Of a stretch of 64,000 nucleotides of DNA, positions 1 to 12,508 are shown in pieces. Source of the stretch: Aspidiotus rigidus (taxonomy: Eukaryota > Arthropoda > Insecta > Hemiptera > Diaspididae); NCBI GenBank assembly GCA_035079385.1, contig JAVHKY010000056.1, forward strand, positions 3,224,001 to 3,288,000, given 5' to 3'. The notes beneath the pieces are model-generated. The model was not told where the DNA came from, made no database searches, and worked only from the letters and a program-made list of their open reading frames with translations. Each line of letters opens with the position of its first letter. Position 1 is the stretch's first letter. Both the position numbers and the translations under genes were made by a program.

Positions 1-3000
1 TAGTGTTCGATGCGACTGAGGACCCCAATTTGAACAACTTAACGCGCAATGACATAAATTGTGATAAGACCGGAACATGTTACGATGGTAAGTTCGATCT
101 GATGAAAGCAATTTAGAATAGGTAGTTTTTATAAGCTACCTATCTATTTGTACGTTTTTCCGCGTCTCCTTCTTAATTCTCCTCACCCTCGACTTCATGT
201 TCAAATGACACCGATTTAACGCTCAATTTTGTCGCAAAGTTATCAGCAGATCGAATTCGCTGCGTGTACTTATTTCTACTCTAGCTTTTCTCATAATATG
301 ATACCTTTTCATACGCTCTTAAAAATAAAAAATTGGTAGATTTCTACGAAGTGTCTTTACAAACTTGTTTGCAAATTTCATCGATTTCATATTCGAAATT
401 CTCTTGAGCTGCTTTCTTGGCAAGCACGGCTGAAACGGCGTCGTGTAGAAAAGTCATTGACGAGTAGTTTGGTGCTGAACTAAATTTACTTGAATTAAAA
501 ATCACGCGATGCTTTACGTAAAACGTTGTTTTATTTATTTTTCATCTTGATCAATCACGATAGAAAATATTCCGAATTAAGTACAACTCGCGATAATATC
601 AATGTCCCTCTCAAGAAAACTGGCAACAAATTCTGACCTATAAATCTAACCCATTCTATCCTATTTAACCTCTATAGACATAGGCTATTTCGTCACACAT
701 AGAATTTTCTTGTAAATCTTCTGAAAGACGTACTAGTGGATCATGATTTCTTTTTATACTTTCTTTACAGTTACCGTTCATTGTAAGGATACGAGAATAG
801 CCGTCCAGGTTAAGACCAACAAACCATTCAACGGCAGAATATACGCTCTAGGTCGATCTGAAACCTGTAACATAGACGTCGTGAACAGTGATTTGTTCAG
901 ACTGGACTTGACGATGAGTGGTCAAGACTGTAATACACAATCAGTGGTACGTAACATAAGTTAATTAAAAATGCGAGTAAATCAAATTACAGACCTATTT
1001 GAAATAAGTTGGAGTTCATACTCAAGCGGTCATTTTGCTGCGGTTTATTACACGTGCTTACAACACACATACACACACGTGTAATATGAGTGTAGGCCTC
1101 ATGATAGGGTGACATACAGGGCAAAATGTCCCAGGCCCGGACTTTCTGGAGGGCCTGAATTTTTTCCCATTTGACAATAGAAAACAAATGAATTGGAAGT
1201 TATTCTCTCCACGCGGTCGTACGTGTGCATACATGGGTACCGGTGCAACTGCATTTAACTTCGCTCTGACTTTAGATGAATTTATTCTTTGAAATATACT
1301 TCTGATTTAATCATTAACAAATTGTGCCGATAGGTAATGTATATCTGTCGCAATGTTTCATTTCAGACTGGTGTGTTCTCGAATACGGTCGTCATCCAAC
1401 ATCATAGCGTAGTCATGACGAAAGCGGATAAAATATACAAAGTCAAATGCACTTACGATATGTCATCCAAAAACATAACATTCGGAATGATGCCGATTAG
1501 GTAAGCTCGTACACTCGGAAGGACGATAATTATTAATTTTGGACGGGGAAGGGGGTAACTTTTTTGAAATATTCATTGCACCGTTGTTTGATAATATTTA
1601 TGTAACTCCCTTTTATTCCATCCTTACGTCGAGCAGAGATCCAGAAATGATCAGTATCACTTCAGCCCCAGAAGCACCTGCTCCGAGAATACGTATTTTA
1701 GACACGAAGAATCACGAGGTCGAAACTGTGCGTATTGGCGACAAGCTGACGTTTAGGATTGAAATACCGGAAGAAAGTAAGTACGGCACATCAATTTTAA
1801 GGCATAGCCCGGTTCGAAGAGTTAATCGGCTAACGTACTTAATTTCATGTTTAACCGCGGGAAAATGTTTCTCAGGATGGAAAAGTAATTTTTGGAAAAT
1901 TATTCAATATTTTTGCTTATCGTATGTCCTCTGAGATATGGTAGAATTTCATTTAAAAACTCGTATCTCAGGCAATTTTTATTCATTGCTTTTGATTTTT
2001 AATCAACTGAATGTAGTTTTTCACATCGTAAGTTCTGATAATTTTTTCAGGATTTTTTTTCAAAATTGAATACTAAAAAAAGCTATCTTGCATCGGGTCA
2101 CGATGCCGACAGCACGGTATAAGATTGACGGTACGATCAAAAACTTCACCTTTTTACTCAAAAATACCGATCCCTCGCTTTCACAAACTTGTGATGTTGA
2201 AAAAACTTCTACCGTACCTACTCTAACCTTTGCTGCTTACTCATAGGGTACGACCTTTGGACAAAAAAGTTACCGAACTGATTTGAAAAGAATATTAAAA
2301 AATAAACCCATTTTCTCAATCAAAAACGGCCACCTCAAGAAAATCATATCTTTCCTGTCTCAGAATGGGTCACATCAACTGTAGTGCTCATCTTCCACGT
2401 TAAATTTTTACTATTTAAGTGATCTAGTAATTCAATATTTTTTCTCGTGTTCTGTCTTCCAAAATCACAGTTTTTTTTTACATCGCGGCGTACATCATAC
2501 GCATGCGTAGGATGTAGATAAAATTGAGAGGGGAAAAAAGTTATCTAACAAAAGACATATTCTCGTAAGTTACTTTATCGAAAACTCACCTCAAGATATA
2601 ATTTTTTCCTCATTTCTACTTTGCATCCGAGAAAGATCATTTTCGACAGATATGGATTTGATACATAAAATATTATATAATTACGTACATCACTCTTACA
2701 TTTTCGCACTTCCGCAGGAGTTCCGACCCTCCTTCTCCACTTCTGAATCTATAGCACATTCTTTCCAATACCTACATCTAAGCTCTTTTCTATACTTTTT
2801 CAATAATAAAAATAAATAAATAAATAAACTGCGAGTGTAATCCGCAATTTATTGTAGGTATCTATATTTTAGCTTTAAGTTGTAGCGACAAATCGATAGC
2901 CGTCGTGCAGCTAGAACTCGTAACAATAACATAGATAAATAAATAAATAAGAATCTAAAATTTTCTAAAAATTCCGTCCATCCTTAGGAACATTCGCTCT

Positions 3001-4554
3001 TGTTCAAACGTACAATTCAAATCCGACTAGGTATAACCTTAAGTCGAATATTTAGCCAATGGAATGTTGTAGTCACGATAAAAAGTGAGTTCCACGGAGG
3101 TTAAAAATATTATTGAAGATTTCATTCCTTTTAATATTTTTCGGGCATTTCAATCAGTAGAAAAAAGAGACTAAATACTGGATCTTCCTTTATTTTTTAT
3201 TTTTTGAGAAATTTAATATTAGAAATAAGTTTAGTCGACTCGAAGAGGAAAATACGCATAACGTAACCTTACCACAATACTGTTTTGAATTTGCATGCCT
3301 AATTCTGAGGAAAATTTAGGATTCAGAAGTGGAATCGGAGAGTACCAGAGAATTATCTGGGAAAAAATCATTAAATAACACATCTCTATTGTTTTCTTTG
3401 CCATTCTTTTGATTGTTATTTTTTCTGTATCCGCATTTCTTATTATTTCTCATTAGGTATAATTATTTAATTATGCTATTGGAAACACTTGACTACTTTT
3501 TCCTGGCTATATCGATCAACTGAGTGCTTTAATTCAGCATAATCCCTGCCAATCGACTTGAATATACATTTACTCGCTTCTTTTTAATCCTACCAAAAGA
3601 ATCTTAAACTCAAGTACAAGCAACGGAGTAAAAATATTCATACCTAATTTATTATAAATAATATTCATCTTAAATAATTGGTAAAAATTGATTTTTTCTT
3701 GTTCTAGCGCCTTATGGTATTTTTGCTAGAAGTTGTGTTGCAATGGCGAAAGACTCGAAAAGCACTTTTCAAATCATCGATGATGAGGGGTAAGTCCTAA
3801 TGAAAAATTACAGACAGATTGACTGAACTATGCACCGGTAGATATTTGCTTGCACAAAATTCCTAATTAATTATTTCTTCTCTCTGCAGATGTCCCGTCG
3901 ATCCGAGTATTTTTCCATCTTTTGGACCTGACGGTAATGGATTGCAGTCGATATACGAGGCTTTCAGATTTACCGAATCGTACGGTGTTATATTCCAATG
4001 TAATGTAAAATACTGTCTAGGTCCTTGCGAACCGGTATGCTCGTTAAAGCTTATTTAAGAATCCGATCAATACGTATCGACACCGAATTAATCATAAAAC
4101 TTTATTTTAGGCTGTTTGCGATTGGGGTCGCGAATCTGTCGAGTCATGGGGTAGAAGAAAGAGGTCGATTAACAGTAAAAAAACATTGACGAATGATACG
4201 AGCGGCGAAGGAGACGATATGACGCAGATCAGTCAAGAAATCCTTGTGCTTGATTTCGGTGACGAGAAACAATCGCAGTATTTAAAAAATAGCAATGATC
4301 CATATTTCAGTCATTACGATAAAGGTAAATTTGTCGAGCAAATTCTGTTGTGTGCAGGGAAATGTGTTTATAAAAATTCTATACGAGCGTTCAATTTTGC
4401 AGATAAAACGATTACCATAATGGAGCCTTGCCCGACAAAGACGTCAGTTTTAGCCTTAGGCATAACATGTATCCTGCTCGTGCTCATCTACGTCACAACT
4501 CTCTTCTTCTATTACCTACGTAAATGGATGTCACCTCGAAAATACATGACATAG
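1..4554 (+). CDS. ZP-domain single-pass membrane protein (5' end outside window)
   Basis: Seven exons join in one frame: <3-87, 771-946, 1367-1500, 1637-1776, 3708-3789, 3890-4034 and 4111-4554. All introns are GT-AG and all phases agree, giving 401 visible residues. The sequence shows a zona pellucida module: an N-half with Cys in VHCKDT, ETCNID, QDCNT and VKCTYD, then a C-half beginning PYGIFARSCVAMAK and running through GCPVDPSIFP, FQCNVKYCLGPCEPAVCDWG. It is followed by a dibasic furin-type site RRKRS, a short spacer, a hydrophobic segment (SVLALGITCILLVLIYV) and a short basic tail ending MSPRKYMT. That order (ZP, cleavage site, transmembrane helix) is typical of insect ZP proteins, which polymerise in apical extracellular matrix and shape cuticle. 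Signal peptide and start lie upstream of the window. I cannot say which Drosophila ZP paralogue is the orthologue. Family call is firm; paralogue is not. Confidence 0.9.
1777..3707 (+). other. Large intron of the ZP gene
   Basis: This 1931-bp intron runs from GTAAGT to TTCTAG. It is AT-rich with short TAAA-type simple repeats near 2809-2830 and 2935-2950. I see no coding potential or structured element inside it. Confidence 0.75.
4325..4402 (+). other. Possible optional 78-nt intron in last ZP exon
   Basis: The last exon contains GTAAAT at 4325 and a pyrimidine-rich TTTTGCAG ending at 4402. The 78 nt between are a multiple of three and contain no stop, so splicing or retention both keep the frame; splicing gives a DKDK junction just before the transmembrane segment. 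Retention would add 26 residues including two cysteines (LLCAGKC). RNA evidence would decide. Confidence 0.45.
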
Positions 4555-5540
4555 GTGAGGAAAAAATTCCCTGCATATAGCAGTCCTCAGTGTCGCCATT
4601 TTTTGTAAGGGAAGAGTGATTTTAAATTTATATTATAAAAACGATCGGACATTATTGTTTTCGAACATGTATCTTCATTGTTAATGGTTGTAGGAGAATT
4701 ATAACTTGCGATACCTAACGTTATCACCATCTAATTGTAATTTGGTAACGTGGTAGAGACCAATGTCACTCGACTTGGTTCTGTCGTGAAGATGTGAAAC
4801 TTGGAGAAAACTCGGTCTCTGTTAGAACGAAAACAAGAGAAAAAAAAGGGGGAGAATAAGAAAAAAAATTAAAAAAAAAATTCCCAAGTTTTCCCTCTTC
4901 AAGACTAGAACAATTTTTTGCTGTCGATAGTGAATTATTTAAGGATTATTGATAGGAGTAGGCTTTCAAACTATACTATTTTTAATGTTTATTTTAAAAT
5001 ACATTCGTGTTATGTTTCTACATTTTCTTTCCTTCCGAAATCAACTACTACTACATTCATGATAGAAAAACAAAATGTGCATTTATTATTTTCTTTTCTT
5101 CTTCTTTCCAGACAGTATTTTCCTACGGTATTATTGTATTATTTATTTTTATTTTGTAAAAGTGTTTCGTTGTAGTCTACTTTTTTTTTCATAATTTTTG
5201 ATCGATATCCTCTACTTTATTTTTTATTTTATTTTTTTTTCTATGTAGATAGGTTATATTATTTTACAATCGTACGACAAAGAACTTTCAGTTATAATTT
5301 ATAATTTTTTTATCATCTACTCGTATAAGAAGATTGTTTCCCTATTCGTGATCATTGTGAAAAGCTAATAAACTTTCGTATACCAATTCAAAACAGTTTT
5401 GGTAATAGTAGTTTATCTGTTATCTTCGCACTGTGCTACTTGATTTTTTTTTTAAATAATTTATAATGATTTACAACTTCTCATAATGTACAGTGCGAAT
5501 GAGAATGTAGACGATTCAATAATGTAGGAGTAAGAATAAA
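4555..5540 (+). other. 3' UTR of the ZP gene with polyadenylation signals
   Basis: The stretch after the TAG stop is AT-rich and lacks coding potential. AATAAA occurs at 5367-5372 and again near 5535-5540, both reasonable polyadenylation signals for the ZP transcript. The exact end cannot be seen. Confidence 0.45.
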
Positions 5541-7052
5541 TTTTTCATTTTTCCACGTTTGTATAATATTTTGTGCTGGGTCAGCCAAAAATTTCCATAA
5601 TTTTTTCAGCCGATTTTTGTAGATACTTCAAAACTCGTTGAATATTAATTTCAAATTTATTTAAGAGTGTGCTTCGCTCATGAAAATACGCACATAAAAT
5701 ATGTTATCGAAAAAAATTTTTCACTGCTCGAATTTTCTACGGATTTTTCTGATAGTTTGAAATATTTTTCAGAAAGGTTCAATTCAAGGCGCTGTAGAAG
5801 CAGAATTTTAAATTTTTGCATTTACTTTCTTAATTAGACGTTGAAATTGACAAGAATTCGTCTTATTTTCTTATGGAGTTGATTTTTTTGGAGACAAAAT
5901 TCAGGATTCTGTTCCTATAACGCGTTCTATACATTTCCAGAGATCGGAAAAATTCTTCCGAAAATAAAGCTTCGAGGAACTTTTTTGCGAAGTCTTTCTT
6001 TATACAAAGACTACCTACGTACACCCGACAAGCGTCGCATAGTGACCGCTGGTATACCGAACCTTGCACGGTATCTGGGAAGTGTATAAATATGCGACAT
6101 ATGCGGCACTTGAGCTGAAGATCGTAGTGATGACGTCTCAGTATCTGCATGGGTAAATCAAATCATCATCCGCCGTCCTTTCGGCGAATTGTGGGTCCCG
6201 AAAACAGCGAGGGCAATTGACGAAAAAGCCATTTCGGAAAATAAACGAAAACGAGTAGTTCAACCTACTTTGGGCACCTGACAAAATTGCGTTTTTCCAT
6301 CTGCATAATATATGTAATATGTATGTACCAGGAGGGGTACTTGAAAAATTTCAATCACCGAGCTACATAAATATTAATGCATTTCATTTCAAAGAAGACT
6401 TTAGCAAATGTCGATCATTGAGCTTTATACGAGAAAAGGGGAGGAGGATCCGACGTTTTTGGGTGGGAGCTATTCGGTGAAGTCATTCGGAAAAATACGC
6501 GGGAAGTCTATGACAACCAAGAAACATGGAAAAATTCCAATCGTCCACCTAAATATAATCCGGAGTGAGATTGGAAAAATAGTGAGGTGATGATAAAGGA
6601 AAAGGAATGATCTTGAATTCAGCATCTAAATTCCTCGAATATCGTACTTCCGCGGAAGAGAATTTTAAAAGTACGAACTTGAATCGTAAAAAATATGTAG
6701 CTTGAAAATCAAAATTCTACAAGTTACTACATAATGAAAAATTCATCAATTAGAAGCCAGTGAATCCTGCTTTCTTCAGTTCTTATATTTATAAACAATC
6801 AGTATCATGAAGTGTTTACTGCAAATATTCCATCACAGACAGTAGAGAAACAAAATTTCAAATACAGGATAAATTGCAAGTACCTAATATAAAATAATTA
6901 AATTGTTTTCAATGAGATCAATGAAAGAAAACGCTAAAAGCGTATCGAAAGTATAATACAAGTGTTTACTAGAAAAATAAAGACTGCGTTCATTTTTGGC
7001 GCGAATAATTTACCGGTCTCTCAGAACCCGCTCGCTTCGAAGATCATGAAGA
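5541..7052. other. Intergenic, no recognised gene
   Basis: A few short open frames on both strands show no recognisable domain, conserved motif or splice context. The right edge approaches the 3' end of the minus-strand DDE/zinc-finger gene. Confidence 0.6.
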
Positions 7053-7058
7053 TTTATT
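7053..7058 (-). terminator. Polyadenylation signal of DDE/zinc-finger gene
   Basis: Reverse-strand AATAAA lies about 24 nt past the stop codon (7082-7084) of the DDE/zinc-finger gene. It is correctly placed for a short 3' UTR, though cleavage itself cannot be seen. Confidence 0.45.
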
Positions 7059-7081
7059 TCAAAGTTGAAAAACACTCTTAT

Positions 7082-10000
7082 TTATCGTTTGTGTTTGCGT
7101 CGATGTTGCATCAATGCCGTCCTCGATGCGCATTGTTTGTCGCAATCCGGGCAACAATGAAGGGTGCCATTCATGTGATCTAACTCATGAACATCTCGAA
7201 CTGCACGATCGCAACAAACCACATCGCAATACCGGCACGAACTTTCCTTTTCATGAGCTTTTAAATCATTTTGAGTCTCAAACTCCATTTCGCAATTGGC
7301 GCATAAAAACGTTATTTTCGATCCATTTTGATCTACGCAAAAGAATTCCGCCTCGTCCATTGCCACTTCAATCTCTTCCTCGATTATGAAATCTTCGTAA
7401 TTTCTCGAAGAACCATTGATACGACGCGTATCACCGGCAACAGCTCCTAGATCTACCTTCACTTTTTGACCGATCACTTGCCTTTCGTCGTCACTTTCTT
7501 CGCCAGCCAAGATTAACTCGTGTACGCTTCTCATTGAACAGATTCCACACTCTTTGAAGGCGTTAACTATCTCGTCGACAACGAACAGTTCAAAGAAAGT
7601 TATTTCGAGAAAGCTGGCCACATCATTGATCGAAATTAGTTGCGAATGTGTATCAGCTTGTATCGCTTCGAAGCGTTGCTTCAATACTTTGAGAAATGAA
7701 TTTTCGAGGGGATGCAAACGATCCAAATCGCAAGTTGCAGGAAATGTCGTAAAACTGATATCGTAACTATCACCAAATTCACGAATATTTCTTTTTAAAC
7801 GCGAACCTTCTGGATCATTGATTAACAACATCGTTTTTTGGTCATTCGAAGTCAGCAGACGTTCTCGAAAATAGCGTAGTGATTTGAAAAGAGTATCCGT
7901 ACCTTCATCTTTATTTTCAATCCGATATCCAGTGATCCCGAGAGAATTTTCCGTGAGAATATCATTCATATCTGTCGAATAAATTAGATAAGGAGGTAAC
8001 AGAGAACCGATCGCATTCACAAATAACATCATGTCAATGGATACTCGCGAAGTTTTTAAATAAACTTCGCCCAATACAAAAATTCTTTCCTCTGGTGACT
8101 TCAGGCCATCTGCATCATCTTGGGTACTGAGAAAATCTTCTATTCTGTTGTAGAATTGGATGATATCGTGATCGGAGGATGAGGACCTACACGCGAGAGA
8201 AAAAAAATTATGATAAATAAAGTCATGTAAATGATTCAATTTTTAAAAGAAGTATTCTAACACACGTAACAACAAAGAATATTAGAAAAAATCTTGCTCT
8301 GAAAGACGGGTTTAACCCTTTCGCTACCGCACCGCTTTTTCGAAATCACCATTCTACATAGAAAAGATTTCTTGGGATGACAATTTAATTTCCTTAAGTT
8401 TAATTTGTTCGTTCACTTTACGGCACATTTTTATCGATAATAATAAAACACTTTACTGGACCGTTTAAATTAATGAATTAAATCACAAGCGCTTTCGGTC
8501 GACGGGTGAGTACAAACAGACTCACCCGTCGATGGTCTACGACTGAAAGAGCTTGTAATTTAATTAATTAATTTATACGGTCCAGTAAAGTGTTTTATTA
8601 TTACCGGTTAATTTCTTTTTCACTTTAGTGGGCCTAGAACTTCTTGATCTCCTGTGTGCTTAGGAAGCCACGAAAGCTTTCTACCGCTGAAAGTCAACTA
8701 TAGACGTCCGTTTTTAAAAACAAAACTAATCAACCTACCATAAAGCCAATAAGAGGAGTCATCAAAAATTTGTTTCTATCGAGAATTGCGAGTTCTCTTT
8801 TTTTTCCTCTCCTTTCGAAAATGATATTAAAAAGGAAAAAAATCACAAAAATAAAATATTATTATAAAGATGAGCGCTATAGGTAAATTTTAAGTTTTGT
8901 GTAGAGATCGTGGAGCAATTTTCACCCTCAGATTTGCCATGGTTGGGCATTCACGGGCAAATTCCCTTCGTTTATTCAAAACTTAATATTTTTGTTCAAC
9001 TTACATAGAATCGCTATCTGCATCCGTCTCACTACTTTCATCATTGTCGTCATCGTTTACGTTCACAAAGGTTGTATTGTTAACAAATATGTCATGAGGA
9101 GATTCGATTTTCGTATCATATTCCTTCCGCTTTTCCCAATACTTTGAATTCAGTTCATCGCGAGGAAACAAATCCTTGTTCAACGGCCACACACCAGTCA
9201 TTCTGAATCCGGAAACGATGTTTTCGGATGTAAAAGAGTACTCAAACGTTTTTTTCAACAATTTAGCGATATCAAACATTGATATATCAGTTACGTGCTC
9301 AGTTTTCATATATTCGACGCACTTGCGCTGAAAATCGGACGAAAATGTTCGAAATGCAATCTTCTCTAGTGGCTGTAGTGGTTCGGAGACGTGTGGGGGC
9401 ACTGTCACTAGAATAATACCGTTCGCTTTGCAATAGTCGATTGTCTGTAGTGAAATATGATAATCCTGGCAATCAAAGATAAGAATTACACGATTAGATT
9501 GCGTAGCGCCGACACAATGCTGAAAATGCTCCAGTATCTGGAAAAAAATCGCGTTATTTATGCAGCCATTCGACGAAGCCACTCCTCGCATTCCGGAAAC
9601 GCCATCAGCTAACATATCTGGTGAATAATTGTTTTCAGGATAGACCACAAATGGTGGTAAAGAGTGACCAAGTGCGTTGGCGTAGCAACAAATAGTAATA
9701 CGTGGACGCGAATGATCGGTTTGAAGCGCGCTAATAAAAATCTCTAATTCGTCCAGATTATAAATGGCTTCTGATTTTGCATTGCCTCGAGCTTTCAATT
9801 CATCGTACGCATGAGCGAGATTATTAAAAAACTCTACAGAAGGAGTTCCTTGAAACAGGGTTTTCGTTACGACTTTCAAAGGGTTAAAATTCGAAGGCAT
9901 CGAATCGAGTTCAACTAGCACTGTGTTATTGCTGCTAAGATAGTCCGTATCTATTTCATCAGTACGTGAATCTTCTCTGTCATGAATATCCAGAAAATCT

Positions 10001-11454
10001 AAACATATTTCCGATGGTAAATCGACCAACAGAGGTAGAGGTTCACGCTGATCAGCTCTAGTCGCTAGTAATTGTTTTTTCTGAAAAATATCTTCGTTCA
10101 GAGGAAATATACCGTTTTCAGAAAAAGCTTTACCAACATTCTCATTGGTAAAGGCAATTGGCTGAATTCTACAGAAGAGCAATGCTGTTTGCTGCACTGT
10201 AAACTGCGACAGAGGGTGAGCGGCACGAAATCGATCTACGCATTGATTGAATAGAACCCGGATGATAGGGAATATATGACTTGCGGCCGGTTGAATGATC
10301 GAGCCATAATGTGGCGGTAAGGTTACCAGCTCAATACCGTGCTGCTCGCAGAAATCTATGCTGTTTATGGTGATATGGTACTCATCTGCATCCATTATTA
10401 GCGCCACCTTGTTGGTGGGGCTTACATTGACTAGCTTTCGAAAGTGCTTCAATACGAGCATGAAACAATTTTCGTCTAATCGACCGTCCGATTGAATCGT
10501 AGCGTCCACACCTTCAACCACATTTTTCAGTGAGGAAAAATTAAATTTTTTCATTTTTGGAAATACGAAAAACGGAGGTAGACAATCCCCAGATGCATTC
10601 ATGAAGCAACAAGCCGTCACTAAGAACTTCCTCGTGTAAGGATTATCTACTTCCAATGCGATTTCCCCCAAATTATACACGCGTTCAGCGTCAACAAAAC
10701 CGGCTTCGGCGATTAAACCGTATGTCATCGTAATACTATCTACGAATTCATCTAACGGCGATTTAACGTTAATCCTAGAGAGATAATTATTTTCGCAAGC
10801 TAAAGGATCGACAGTCTCTGTGTTCAACAGTGAATGGTAATATTCGTTCACCAAATTCGATTCAGGTTTTTCAACAGTTTTATTGTCTCCAAACACCTCA
10901 GTTGCCTGGAATTCATCATCCGAAGAACAATAATTTTTCTCAATTTTGATATCTTCAATTGAAATAATACCATTTTCGTCGACGGTCAGTCGGTCTGCTG
11001 GATGATAAGACAATGACCTGTTTTCCTTCTTATTGCGCACTATCATCGCTTTAATTTTCGGATGCCGACTAAGGTAGCCATACATCCAATCCAGACCAGC
11101 CTGCCTTCGAATATTCCATGTTTTCGGTACGTGCACGTTACAACCAATGGCAAAATTGAACGCTTCTTTACGAACGAAATCACGAGTTATTTTCTGCTGA
11201 GCCCGATCCAACGCGATTAAATGCTCTTCAAATATATTTTCGTGATCATTCGTGAACACTTGATTAATCTCGTAGTTGGGACGAAAACGTACTTCCGTAC
11301 CACAATCGCCTATATTACTCAAGTATTTATCAACGTAACTCTTCAGTGTTTTCTTACACAAGCCTCCTTCTTTTGCGACTCGATTTATCGACACGCCTTC
11401 TTCGGTCACCCGCAAAACAGCTTGCTTCATTATGTCTTCGGTAAAACGCGGCAT
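7082..11454 (-). CDS. Triple pogo-like DDE transposase-derived protein with psq HTH and C2H2 zinc fingers
   Basis: Two exons, 11454-9005 and 8186-7082, join at AT|GTAAGT and ...CGTGTAG|GTCC; the total of 3555 nt is exactly 1185 codons. Residues 1-45 resemble a psq-type helix-turn-helix and 80-145 a CENP-B/Tc5-type DNA-binding half (AGLDWMYGYLSRHPKI). Three DDE_1 (pogo/jerky) domains follow, about 240-455, 540-765 and 829-1035. Each repeats the same landmarks: a YNL(D/G)E-like first motif, a (V)NA.G..LPP strand, a hydrophobic strand ending in the second acid, QPL(E)-like third motif, and a T.EN(I/V)..(A/G)F...GI/V tail. Residues about 1112-1184 hold two to three C2H2-like fingers, the last canonical (CPDC...H....H). 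An AG acceptor with a T-rich tract sits 7 nt before the ATG, so there is an upstream 5' UTR exon. Probably a domesticated transposase acting on chromatin in the nucleus. The splice join is inferred. Confidence 0.8.
8187..9004 (-). other. Intron of the DDE/zinc-finger gene
   Basis: This 818-bp intron begins GTAAGT immediately at the TAA that would otherwise end the first exon, and ends in a T-rich tract plus TAG. If it is retained, translation stops at 9001-9003 and yields an 817-residue protein with only two DDE domains and no zinc fingers. It contains a foldback element. Confidence 0.75.
8439..8603. mobile_element. Foldback/MITE element in the intron
   Basis: Two arms of about 70 bp are inverted copies of each other: the left runs AATAATAAAACACTTTACTG and ends near GACGGGTGAGT, the right mirrors it from ACTCACCCGTC to CAGTAAAGTGTTTTATTATT. 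The loop is about 10 nt. It has no coding capacity and would form a stable hairpin in the pre-mRNA. Confidence 0.7.
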
Positions 11455-11460
11455 TTTGTT

Positions 11461-12112
11461 CCTGAAAAAAAAAACAAAGAAAGAATTATTTTGTGATAAA
11501 TTACGACTATTTATCTACCGTATTCGAATGAAATGATACATAGAACTATGTAGGTAGATGAAATTAAAATAAAAAGTAGACTCAAAAGAAACATAATTAT
11601 TCTAAGAGTTGCATTATCCTTTTAGCTCAGAACAATTTTAAAAATCACCCTTTTCTTTTGGTAGTTTCCTATCTTCTCCAAGCGGTTTTTAATTGCATCC
11701 ACTGGCTCATTGCATCATTTATTTTCTGGTGCTGGTTCGTTGTAATTGACCTCTGAAAGAGTAAATTTAAATTTCATCACCGAACAACTCGTTAGAAGCC
11801 TGTAAATGTTTCCTTGTGTTGGAGAGACCTAAGTTGTACGTGACATGAATGAACTGACAAATCTGGAGGACATCAGAATTAATGCAAGAAGACGAGTGCC
11901 TCACTATTATTTTTTCACTCTCTATTTCCGTTCTCATTCGCTAAACGCGAGAGTATTTATCCTGTCCAATTCGTCAACATTTCGGTTAAGGTCCATACAT
12001 CATATTTGTTGATAGAGCTTTATAATTCTTCTCTCGAAACAAGAGGAAGAATCATCTCTAGTCACCAATAAAAAATAAAACGTCACTGCCACAGTTGGGA
12101 AAAACGGAATCT
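11461..12112. other. 5' intron/upstream region of the DDE gene
   Basis: AT-rich sequence directly upstream of the acceptor (TTTTTTTTCAG on the minus strand) of the DDE/zinc-finger gene. It should be intronic if a 5' UTR exon exists; a candidate donor GTACGT on the minus strand is near 13104-13109. Nothing else recognised. Confidence 0.4.
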
Positions 12113-12508
12113 ATATGAGGAGTTATCTGTCAAAAGGGCACCCGTCGAAGGGGTGCCCTTCTTGCGCATATCCATATTTTTGAATTCTCTGACCCATTTC
12201 CTATCAACGTTCACAATTTTGAAAAAATGAGAAATAACATTCACGCTTATGGTCACTAAACCCCATCTCCATAGAAAGGGCACCTGAGGTACACATTTTA
12301 ATGGAATTCTCCCAGATTCATTTGTCGATAAATTTGAAAAATAATTAGTGATCTGTAAATGTGAAAACACGCAAAATATTTTTTGTCATTATAGATTTTT
12401 TGATAAAATGGAACGTGGAATGAGTAACCTGAACATGAAACTTCAAAGAGGTATTTTAAAAATCAACTATTGCTCACGGGTGCCCTTTCGACAGATAACT
12501 CCTCATAT
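12113..12508. mobile_element. MITE with about 33-bp terminal inverted repeats
   Basis: The ends ATATGAGGAGTTATCTGTC and its inverted partner GACAGATAACTCCTCATAT, each followed inward by AAAGGGCACCCGT or its complement, bracket 396 bp without a coding frame. This is the structure of a non-autonomous DNA transposon; its superfamily is not evident. Confidence 0.7.

Noticed and set aside
5863..6150. 95-codon minus-strand frame with several Cys residues
   Set aside because: No recognisable domain, no splice or promoter context, and its Cys spacing does not fit a known finger.
7082..8239. Treating the zinc-finger frame as a separate 385-residue gene starting at 8239
   Set aside because: The first 18 residues read through a T-rich splice acceptor; the third DDE domain begins only after the acceptor and joins the upstream exon in phase.
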